A stretch of DNA of 64,000 bases from Rothia mucilaginosa (GTDB lineage Bacteria; Actinomycetota; Actinomycetes; Actinomycetales; Micrococcaceae), in NCBI RefSeq assembly GCF_001061665.1, contig NZ_JVSP01000004.1, positions 22,607 through 86,606 on the forward strand, in the 5' to 3' direction. Every line of letters starts with the position of its first letter. Position 1 is the first letter of the stretch. Shown here in pieces: positions 9,255-15,585 of this stretch. The translations under genes and the position numbers were made by a program. A model generated the notes under the pieces. That model ran no database searches. It saw only the letters and a list, made by a program, of their open reading frames with translations, and was not told the origin of the DNA.

Positions 9255-9300
9255 AAGGGACCCGGCGGGCTATCTGATGGATAGCCTGCCGGGTCCCTTT
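9255..9300 (+). terminator. Terminator, copy 1 of a four-member hairpin family
   Basis: Long hairpin AGGGACCCGGCGGGCTATC … GATAGCCTGCCGGGTCCCT with one internal mismatch, ending in TTTA. It ends the dehydrogenase transcript and may also end the opposing gene at 9326. Close copies lie at 10371–10412, 11585–11632 and 12496–12540. Confidence 0.9.
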
Positions 9301-9325
9301 ATGCTTGTTTCCTTCTAGGCTGTCT

Positions 9326-9805
9326 TTAGGCAGTGACCAGGTGGGTTCCTAGCGCGTTCTGTGCAACTGCCTGCACCGGGCTCAGGTCGCTTTCTAGGAC
9401 AACTGAGCCGTTCAGAATCATCTGTGCGTACTGCAAGAAGGTGCCGATTGTCAGGTCTTCGTGTGCGGTTTCTGGCTGGGTAACGCCGGATGCGCTCGCA
9501 ACGGTTGTTACGCCTCGTGAGTCTTGTCCGAGGTTACGCACACGTTCGGCTTGGATGATTTGGGCGTAGAGCGTTCCGTTGATTTCGGTGACGATGATAA
9601 CGGCTGATTCTCCGGCGACGTTACGGGAGCGGCGGAAGACGTCAGCGACTTTCTCGCCGGGCGCAGCGGGGATGACGTGGCATTCTCCCCCGGCGCGTTG
9701 AGCTGCTAGGGCTACGAGTGCGCGGTGTTCTGGATCGCGGCGGGCAGACAGGTTGAAGCGTCCCGCGATGCGAGCTCGTTCTTTCATCACTTCAATGCTT
9801 GCCAT
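9326..9805 (-). CDS. Protein of unknown function (accessory island)
   Basis: 159 residues if started at the ATG at 9805, whose first 19 bases overlap the 3' end of the upstream gene. An alternative ATG at 9787 overlaps the upstream stop codon (TGATG). Either way translation is probably coupled to the 144-residue gene. The protein is mixed alpha/beta (ESAVIIVTEINGTLYAQIIQAERVRNLG), with no signal peptide, membrane segment or motif that I recognise. Together with its neighbour it forms a two-gene minus-strand unit divergent from a GIY-YIG nuclease and flanked by repeated terminator hairpins, so it is probably part of the accessory module. Confidence 0.6.
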   Translation of the reverse strand: MASIEVMKERARIAGRFNLSARRDPEHRALVALAAQRAGGECHVIPAAPGEKVADVFRRSRNVAGESAVIIVTEINGTLYAQIIQAERVRNLGQDSRGVTTVASASGVTQPETAHEDLTIGTFLQYAQMILNGSVVLESDLSPVQAVAQNALGTHLVTA

Positions 9806-10212
9806 TCTTCAATCCCTTCAAATGCACCTTCTACGATAAAGGCTGTTGCTTCTTCGTAAGCGGCGTTGCTTTCCATAATACTATTCAGGGGTCGGTTCTC
9901 TTCGACTACGGAACGGTCACTGCGGTACTTGTAGCGGTGGTAGTGGAAGTTCCGGTGGGAGGAGCAGCCACGAATCACCTGCCAGTACTTATCCAGTGTC
10001 TCTTCGTTGCGGCAGGATAGGGCAATGCTGAAGTTGTATGCCATGTCTCGAGCCGGGTCGGTAGCGGTACAGGTTGTGTGGCGGTCTGTGATGCGGAGGG
10101 TGTTCTCATCGTCGAGGTATGAGATAACGGGTGGGTAATCCCAGGTTTCGCTGCAGCTGAGGCACCGACAGTAGAATTTCTCGCCGGATATGAGGCGTTT
10201 CTTTTTCGCCAT
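9787..10212 (-). CDS. Cys-containing protein of unknown function (module gene, intact copy)
   Basis: 141 residues from the ATG at 10212, which has AAGGAG eight bases upstream. It begins MAKKKRLISGEKFYCRCLSC; the cysteine cluster and a later CSSHRNFHYHRYKY segment suggest metal binding, but I recognise no family. A decayed paralogue of its N-terminus (42 residues, MAKRKRLISGEK…) lies at 12121–12249, showing that the module was duplicated. Overlaps the downstream gene by 19 bases. Divergent from the nuclease gene across about 310 bases that hold two TGTGGAAAA motifs and a terminator-like hairpin. Confidence 0.65.
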   Translation of the reverse strand: MAKKKRLISGEKFYCRCLSCSETWDYPPVISYLDDENTLRITDRHTTCTATDPARDMAYNFSIALSCRNEETLDKYWQVIRGCSSHRNFHYHRYKYRSDRSVVEENRPLNSIMESNAAYEEATAFIVEGAFEGIEEWQALK

Positions 10213-10285
10213 GCTTTTCACTCCTTCACGTGGGTATATGAACCCTACCGTGATTTTGAGGAGCGTGGGCGTTTGTTCGGCAATC

Positions 10286-10332
10286 TGTGGAAAACTAGCC
10301 TCGAAATCGAGAAAAAGACGACCTGTGGAAAA
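10286..10332. promoter_or_regulatory. Paired TGTGGAAAA motifs in the divergent promoter region
   Basis: TGTGGAAAA occurs at 10286–10294 and 10324–10332 (38 bases apart, same orientation). The pair and its spacing are preserved in the decayed module copy at 12322–12330 and 12360–12368. The complement TTTTCCACA is one base from the DnaA box consensus, so a DnaA or local regulator site is possible. Function is inferred only from conservation. Confidence 0.4.
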
Positions 10333-10370
10333 CAGTGCAAGCTACCTTTGGGCCATGAATTCATAAGGAG

Positions 10371-10412
10371 GACCCGGCGGGCTATCTGATGGATAGCCAG
10401 CCGGGTCTTTTT
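10371..10412 (+). terminator. Terminator-like hairpin, copy 2, between divergent genes
   Basis: GACCCGGCGGGCTATC … GATAGCCAGCCGGGTC followed by TTTTT. It lies upstream of both divergent genes, where a terminator would not normally be needed, suggesting that it marks a module junction or a leader attenuator of the nuclease gene. Confidence 0.7.
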
Positions 10413-10522
10413 GATGACTTGAAGTATCTCGCAGGAATCGATAACCCTGTATTATTGCTAGTCAGGACCCCTATGAGGGTCTCATCTCGATTGTTCACTC
10501 ACAACGGCAGCGAAGGAGCACC

Positions 10523-11563
10523 GTGTCTATCACCCCGGCTACTGTTCAGCTACATACGACCCTCTGGAAGGGCGATGTTAACGAGCGCATCACCTATCAG
10601 CTGTATAACCGCAACATTACAATTGACAAGCTTCCGCGCACCCTGCTGGATAAGTATAAGGATGAGGATGAGCTGCAGTTCTCGGGTATCTATTTCCTCA
10701 CGAATTCTTCGACTGATAATCCGCGTATCTATATTGGTCAGGCCGCAAAGCGAGTGAACGGTAATGGGCTCATGGGTCGCATTCGTGAGCACGACCGCCA
10801 GAAGGACTTTTGGGATACTGCGTATCTAATTGCACCTACCGATAATTCTTGGGAGGCGACGGAACTGAACTACCTGGAAAGTGCGTTCTGCCGTCAGGCT
10901 CAGAAGGCCAATCGCTATGCATTGGAGAACGGCAATATCCCATTCTCGGGAAATATTGCGAAGGTCAAGAAGGCCATTCTCAGCCCCTTAGTCCATGAGG
11001 TTCTTCTGATGCTTCGCGCAAGCGGACACTATATGTTTGAACCCGTTACCTCGGAGAATATTACTCCCACCGTTGCTAGTTCGCAGCCGGAAATAACACA
11101 GAACACACAGCAGAACCAACCTACCGAGACTTCTGTTGGTACAACCCCATTTTCCGATGACTCTCGCCCGGAATCTCATCCGGCTTTTGCCGAGGCGGTG
11201 TTCCGTATCAAGCGAAAGAATCTGGCGGTCCCCGCTCGTGCGCGAATCGTGGGTAACCTTGGGGCACGCGTGAACGTCGAGGTTTTTGAGGGTGAGGTTC
11301 TGCCGGTGCGTGCGCCGAAGAAGGCTGAGGCCCGCTATCTGAAGGATTTGGAGTCCTTGGAGGTCACCCGCAGCGAGCAGGCTACCGCCGGTCATCTTGA
11401 GGGTTTGAAGATCGTAAAGCCGATTGAGTTTACAAGCCAGTCGGCGGCATCGAAGTTTGTCGTGGGTAGCGCATCGAACGGCAATACTGATTGGGTTTTG
11501 GAGAGCGATCCAAGCGTTTCGCTGGGTGCATTCTTGCAAAACCTTGAGGACTCTCAGAGCTAA
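10523..11563 (+). CDS. GIY-YIG nuclease with C-terminal DUF4357
   Basis: 346 residues from a GTG with AAGGAG four bases upstream. The N-terminal GIY-YIG domain shows GIYFLTN (GIY at 55–57), IYIGQA (YIG at 70–72), a catalytic-type Arg region GRIREH (85–90) and an ELNYLESAF helix (114–122) carrying the metal-binding Glu. A Ser/Thr/Gln-rich linker (~175–205) leads to a C-terminal domain whose last part, SQSAASKFVVGSASNGNTDW (about 308–327), matches the DUF4357 pattern often fused to GIY-YIG nucleases. It probably cuts DNA; the biological target is unknown. Its last ten codons recur as a remnant at 12441–12470. Confidence 0.8.
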   Translation: MSITPATVQLHTTLWKGDVNERITYQLYNRNITIDKLPRTLLDKYKDEDELQFSGIYFLTNSSTDNPRIYIGQAAKRVNGNGLMGRIREHDRQKDFWDTAYLIAPTDNSWEATELNYLESAFCRQAQKANRYALENGNIPFSGNIAKVKKAILSPLVHEVLLMLRASGHYMFEPVTSENITPTVASSQPEITQNTQQNQPTETSVGTTPFSDDSRPESHPAFAEAVFRIKRKNLAVPARARIVGNLGARVNVEVFEGEVLPVRAPKKAEARYLKDLESLEVTRSEQATAGHLEGLKIVKPIEFTSQSAASKFVVGSASNGNTDWVLESDPSVSLGAFLQNLEDSQS

Positions 11564-11584
11564 TCCGATCCCCTGCACCCAGAA

Positions 11585-11632
11585 AGGGCCCGGTGGGTTA
11601 TCCAATATGGATGGCACGCCGGGTCCGTTTTC
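11585..11632 (+). terminator. Terminator, copy 3, after the nuclease gene
   Basis: GGGCCCGG…TTATCC / GGAT…CCGGGTCC followed by GTTTT; a diverged member of the hairpin family, 21 bases after the nuclease stop codon. Confidence 0.75.
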
Positions 11633-11646
11633 GTCTGTTGCAGCAC

Positions 11647-11802
11647 TTATTTTCGACTATTAAATAGTCCAATAATCAATACTGCTATCGAGATGCCGTA
11701 GAGAATTCCAAGCACCAGGTCGCTGACATTTGACACTACGTTCAAGATAATTGCCAGAATCAAGAACAGCATCCCAACAGGAACATACTTATTCGACTTC
11801 AT
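11647..11802 (-). CDS. Small integral membrane protein, 51 residues
   Basis: A short frame running from an ATG at 11802 to a TAA at 11647, with GAGGGAG about ten bases upstream of the start. The product starts MKSNKYVPVGMLFLIL and consists of two hydrophobic segments (about residues 8–23 and 29–46) joined by a short NVSDL turn and ending FNSRK, so it should be a two-helix hairpin in the membrane. I do not recognise a family. It sits in the accessory island between the nuclease terminator and the duplicated thrS end, and could be a module partner or a small toxin-like peptide; there is no direct evidence for either. Confidence 0.55.
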   Translation of the reverse strand: MKSNKYVPVGMLFLILAIILNVVSNVSDLVLGILYGISIAVLIIGLFNSRK

Positions 11803-11811
11803 ACACTCGTG

Positions 11812-11988
11812 CTCCCTCAATAATCAACAGCGATACATCATTTTCAGAACCATCCAGCTACCCATTTTCTGAATGACTATGGACGTTCGCCTTACTACCA
11901 CGCTAGCACTCTGGGACTAAAAACTAGCCCACGACACAACTTTCTGCACCCAACCGCACTCCCCCGTCCAACCGCCATAAAACGTAAA
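11812..11988. other. Low-content spacer in the island
   Basis: Between the small membrane protein and the duplicated thrS end I see no gene; it contains the upstream region of the small protein and runs into the thrS-type terminator. Confidence 0.4.
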
Positions 11989-12119
11989 AAACCACCCCCT
12001 CCGCAGCTTGTCGCCGCAAAGGGGGTGGTTTTCTATAAAGCTAGGTAGAAGCCTAAACCCTTATTACTCAGCAGCCTCAGTGCTGGGCTTGGGGTCTTTG
12101 TTCACGCGGTTGCGGATAT
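11989..12119 (-). repeat. Left copy of the 131-bp thrS 3'-end/terminator direct repeat
   Basis: Matches 15455–15585 in the same orientation and with the same length. The terminator part (first ~45 bases) is identical, the spacer before the stop codon has diverged, and the coding part (last 18 thrS codons) differs at one base, giving N-K-D instead of N-E-D. The thrS homology stops at 12119. It marks the left boundary of the segment holding the decayed module and the RT-like gene. Confidence 0.95.
12064..12119 (-). pseudogene. thrS: thrS 3'-end fragment
   Basis: Encodes only [17 protein letters not shown] and a TAA stop, corresponding to the C-terminus of the intact threonyl-tRNA synthetase (which ends [12 protein letters not shown] with TAG). 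There is no start or upstream part, so it is a relic left by duplication. Confidence 0.9.
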
Positions 12120-12120
12120 C

Positions 12121-12249
12121 TCATAACCTGAGAAATTGGTTTTCAATGTCAACATATGAGGTAATGGGAGGATGTGTCCAGATTTCAACGCAACGTGGAT
12201 ACCGGCAGTTTAATTTCTCGCCGGATATGAGGCGTTTCCTTTTCGCCAT
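12121..12249 (-). pseudogene. Truncated paralogue of the 9787–10212 gene
   Basis: Reads MAKRKRLISGEKLNCRYPRC… for 42 residues and stops at a TGA just where the thrS fragment begins. It aligns with the N-terminus of the intact gene (MAKKKRLISGEKFYCRCLSC…) and keeps the same upstream sequence. The remaining ~100 residues are missing. Confidence 0.85.
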
Positions 12250-12321
12250 GGTTGTCGCTCCTTCATGTGGGTAAATGAACCCTACCGTGATTTTGAGGAG
12301 CGTGCATGATTATCAGCAATC

Positions 12322-12368
12322 TGTGGAAAACTAGTCTCGGAAGAAAGAAAAAGACGACCTGTGGAAAA
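12322..12368. promoter_or_regulatory. Paired TGTGGAAAA motifs, second copy
   Basis: Same two motifs and same 38-base spacing as at 10286–10332, within a region of strong similarity to the intact divergent promoter. Confidence 0.4.
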
Positions 12369-12440
12369 CAGCGTCAGCTACCTGAGAATCATAAATTCAT
12401 GACGTGCAACTGTTGGCCAGGTTATTTGCTAGATAGCTCC

Positions 12441-12470
12441 TTACAGAACTTTGAGAGTTCTCAGGGCTAA
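12441..12470 (+). pseudogene. Last ten codons of a second GIY-YIG gene
   Basis: TTACAGAACTTTGAG… encodes LQNFESSQG and stop, matching the C-terminus LQNLEDSQS of the intact nuclease. It is followed by the same type of terminator. The rest of this nuclease copy has been deleted. Confidence 0.75.
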
Positions 12471-12495
12471 TTTGTTCCCCAAGATGCATAAAGGA

Positions 12496-12540
12496 GGACC
12501 CGGCGGGCTATCTGATAGATAGCCCGCCGGGTCCCTTCTT
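12496..12540 (+). terminator. Terminator, copy 4, perfect 17-bp stem
   Basis: GGACCCGGCGGGCTATC / GATAGCCCGCCGGGTCC with a TGATA loop, then CTTCTT. It closes the decayed module copy. Confidence 0.85.
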
Positions 12541-12777
12541 TGCAGTTTAAGAGGTTCCGATACTCTAGATTACAACAAACAGATAGATGGCGACTAGCAT
12601 TTTATGGTTACTAATTTACCATCTCAATACTTGCCAACATTCCAATTATCTGAAAAATTAACAAACCAAGTAAATAAAAATATTTAAATAACTCCGAACG
12701 GAATCAAGTATCCCGTTCAAAAACATGTAATTTGCCACGAAAAATAAATTATTTAATATAAATAGATATTCACAAAT
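12541..12777. other. AT-rich region downstream of the RT-like gene
   Basis: 237 bases, strongly AT-rich like the RT-like gene and unlike the chromosome. It holds a small inverted repeat GAACGG … CCGTTC near 12699–12721 and several A/T runs. No coding sequence is evident; an RNA cannot be excluded. Confidence 0.4.
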
Positions 12778-15351
12778 CTAATACAATCCATATCTGTAAC
12801 CAAATGGTTCATCAATCACTTCACCACCTTCAAATATCATCCCCCAACTTCCAGGATTCACAAACCTAATGCCCGCATCCAACATTTCTCTATAGAACAT
12901 ATGAACAATCATGCCAAGCTTCTTGCCATTTTTTCTATTATCAGCCCTTTCCTTAACCTCCTCTTCTGTTAATCTAAATTTAAAATGATTCTCTAGGGAT
13001 ATATTTTTTTCACGCTTAATTACACTTAAAGATTCCCGAAATGATTCATGAATATTTTTATTCCCCGAAGATTCTGTTGCCTCATACCCATTATCGCTAT
13101 TCAATGAGTACATAAAATACCTATACATCCATAACTCACCGGAAAACTCTTTTCCACAGGAACAAAGTTTCGTATACCACAAACTATCATCTTCGGAATA
13201 ATCCATATCCTCCTGGGTGCAGATTAAACGATGAGTCATCCATAGAACTTTTGCAGAAATATCTAATAAATCATTAAAATTATTACATTTGCGATAATAA
13301 ATAATTGTAGCAAGAATCAGGCTAATATCATCCATTCCAGACTCAATAATCAATTTGCAAATTTCTTTAACATCTTCTTCTCCTTGATAAAGGATATCAT
13401 AGTCAAAGATAATTATTAGTATCAACAGCGAATGTAGCTCTTGACTATTTTTTCGCCGCAATAGATGGTGAATTCTATTTCCCAAACTTCCATTCATTTT
13501 AGAAAAATATGAATGAACCCTCGCAACAATCTGCTCTCTCGCATGATGACCCACACCATTAACTTTCATTACATAGAATACATATCTTGAGAAATCTATA
13601 AATTCTTGAGTCATTTCTGGGTACATAAGACATAGGTCTAGAATCTTCTCAAAAATACTCAAGTTCGAAATGGGATCAGGATTTAAAATAATATTAAGGA
13701 CAGACTCATACTTACCTGCAGGAGTGGAGCATACTGCACTCAGCAAGGAGTCAATCTGCCCATTCATAATATTTTCAATAAGGGTGGGAATCATCAGCCC
13801 CAGACTACCTTCATTTCCCTTGCATTCCTCCAGGGAGCAGTAGTCAATAAATTTATATACATTCTCCCTAATAGAAAGATTAATATTATTAATATTCTTA
13901 CTTTCAATATCCAAATTAGAGCAAAGAGGAACTCCATCAAAGTAATTAATGATGGATTCCTTGCCCGAGAGCTCAATAACTGGGAACATAAAATCCTTGG
14001 TATGAGCATTATTTAGCCCAAGATTATATTCACCCAATGTATCGCGAACATTTTTTTCGATATCCACTAAATCAGATTCTGTATTATATGAGAATATGAT
14101 ACTATCGAAATCTCTTGCAAACGAAACCACACCTTTATCCAGTAGGGCTTTATCCAATTTACACATATACATTTCAACTATAACTTGGCTTGCTGTGCTT
14201 CCCCAGGGAATACCATGAGTTTCTCCATTTTGCGAAGATTGCAATAAAACGTCAAAATCCCTACCCATCTTTAAATTGCCATCGATTTTCTTTCTACCGA
14301 TACTCTTCTTTGCTTCCACTTTTCCTCCCAATGCCCATTCCAAGCTATGGGTATAAATAGAATCAGGAAAATTTTGCAATTCAATTGCCCGCCTTTTACT
14401 GCAACCAAGAAGCAAAGACAGCTTAATCTCGTTTTTAACCTGATTGCTATAGATAGGGCAATCAAAAAATTTTGATATTGAATTACCATTTTCAAGGAAG
14501 ATATCAATAATCTTATCTTTATTAGCGTCGATATAATAAACCATATTTGCATAAGAAAATAAATTAGGTAGTTTATATTCCTTGCGCCCACTATTAATAT
14601 CGGGGGCGTTGTAGATTATAGGAGTTGTCCACTCTCTAACGGCTTCTACATTACTCTCGCCATTACTTTCTTTCCAGAAATATTCTTCCTTACGGGCACT
14701 AACCCATTCAAAAAACCTATCAAAATTAAATATTCCACCTAATATTTCAGTATCTGCATGAATACTGTTAAATGCAAAATTCACAGCGCTTCCTGTGCTA
14801 CAACTATAATATGTACACCCATCCGTATTTTCTAAAAACTTCTCCTTGCTAATATATTTATACCCGTCAAATTTATTTAAGAATTTACTAAAGTATCCTC
14901 TTCTAATTAGGTTCTCTGCGCTCAAAGTCTCTGAATAATATGCCAGAATCCCTGCATTTACACGACATTTTGGACAGATAATGCTCTCTACCTCATCCAG
15001 TAAGACTCGGGGTGTATTGTTGGTTATAAATGAAAGATGATTATAATCATGCTTTTTAAGAAGATAAATTATAGCCTTCTGGGAACAGTTTGAGGGACAA
15101 TCATCAATTCTCTGCAGCCATCTCTGTGCATAAAGAGTGGACTCCACCCAGCTAATATCAAAAACAAATTCTGATTCAGATTTTTCCAAAACCTCTTCTA
15201 AGTTTTCAGCATTTAAATCTAAATTATTTTTATGTTCCTTCAAGATATACCAAATTTTTTTGCTAGTTTTGATATACAAATCACCCGACGGTGCCTCTAT
15301 GGCAGCTCCATCATTAAGGGATGTATTTTTTAGATTTTTACCCCATGTCAT
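12778..15351 (-). CDS. Reverse-transcriptase-like protein of the Abi/DRT type with altered catalytic residues
   Basis: 857 residues from the ATG at 15351 (AAAGGAG seven bases upstream; a TTG at 15381 is less likely). The middle part reads as an RT palm. Motif A region is IELQNFPDSIYTHSLEWALGG (E at 324), resembling the D-x-x-x-F-x-x-SIYTHS-x-x-WA-x-x-GK pattern of abortive-infection RTs. Motif B is QNGETHGIPWGSTASQ (G380). Motif C is FARD (411–414) where YADD is expected. The motif A Asp is thus Glu and the first motif C Asp is Arg, so polymerase activity is doubtful. Cys pairs (CPSNC, CPKC) lie in the N-terminal third; the C-terminal ~350 residues look all-helical, as in AbiA/AbiK-like proteins. 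Very AT-rich against a GC-rich chromosome, so acquired by transfer. A role in phage defence is inferred from the family. Confidence 0.75.
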   Translation of the reverse strand: MTWGKNLKNTSLNDGAAIEAPSGDLYIKTSKKIWYILKEHKNNLDLNAENLEEVLEKSESEFVFDISWVESTLYAQRWLQRIDDCPSNCSQKAIIYLLKKHDYNHLSFITNNTPRVLLDEVESIICPKCRVNAGILAYYSETLSAENLIRRGYFSKFLNKFDGYKYISKEKFLENTDGCTYYSCSTGSAVNFAFNSIHADTEILGGIFNFDRFFEWVSARKEEYFWKESNGESNVEAVREWTTPIIYNAPDINSGRKEYKLPNLFSYANMVYYIDANKDKIIDIFLENGNSISKFFDCPIYSNQVKNEIKLSLLLGCSKRRAIELQNFPDSIYTHSLEWALGGKVEAKKSIGRKKIDGNLKMGRDFDVLLQSSQNGETHGIPWGSTASQVIVEMYMCKLDKALLDKGVVSFARDFDSIIFSYNTESDLVDIEKNVRDTLGEYNLGLNNAHTKDFMFPVIELSGKESIINYFDGVPLCSNLDIESKNINNINLSIRENVYKFIDYCSLEECKGNEGSLGLMIPTLIENIMNGQIDSLLSAVCSTPAGKYESVLNIILNPDPISNLSIFEKILDLCLMYPEMTQEFIDFSRYVFYVMKVNGVGHHAREQIVARVHSYFSKMNGSLGNRIHHLLRRKNSQELHSLLILIIIFDYDILYQGEEDVKEICKLIIESGMDDISLILATIIYYRKCNNFNDLLDISAKVLWMTHRLICTQEDMDYSEDDSLWYTKLCSCGKEFSGELWMYRYFMYSLNSDNGYEATESSGNKNIHESFRESLSVIKREKNISLENHFKFRLTEEEVKERADNRKNGKKLGMIVHMFYREMLDAGIRFVNPGSWGMIFEGGEVIDEPFGYRYGLY

Positions 15352-15454
15352 AAATATCTCCTTTCCCAAGATAAGTATCAAATGTTAGGTATATAATATT
15401 TGACCCAACACTGACGTATAGTCTATATGTCACATTACATTATTCTAGGTATAG

Positions 15455-15498
15455 AAACCACCCCCTCCGCAGCTTGTCGCCGCAAAGGGGGTGGTTTT
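15455..15498 (-). terminator. thrS terminator
   Basis: AAACCACCCCCT / AGGGGGTGGTTT stem, with a 20-base loop, 32 bases after the thrS stop. An identical hairpin is duplicated at 11989–12032. Confidence 0.9.
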
Positions 15499-15585
15499 CT
15501 ATATATGAGTTAGACCAGAAAGCCTAGTACTACTCAGCAGCCTCAGTGCTGGGCTTGGGGTCTTCGTTCACGCGGTTGCGGATAT
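15455..15585 (-). repeat. Right copy of the 131-bp thrS 3'-end/terminator direct repeat
   Basis: Contains the native-position terminator, the stop codon and the last 18 codons of intact thrS. Its partner is at 11989–12119; 3.3 kb of accessory DNA lies between the copies. Confidence 0.95.

Noticed and set aside
12778..15458. RT-like gene as a retron or group II intron
   Set aside because: No msr/msd-like inverted repeats next to the gene, no intron RNA domains or maturase region, and the palm motifs match the Abi/DRT type instead.
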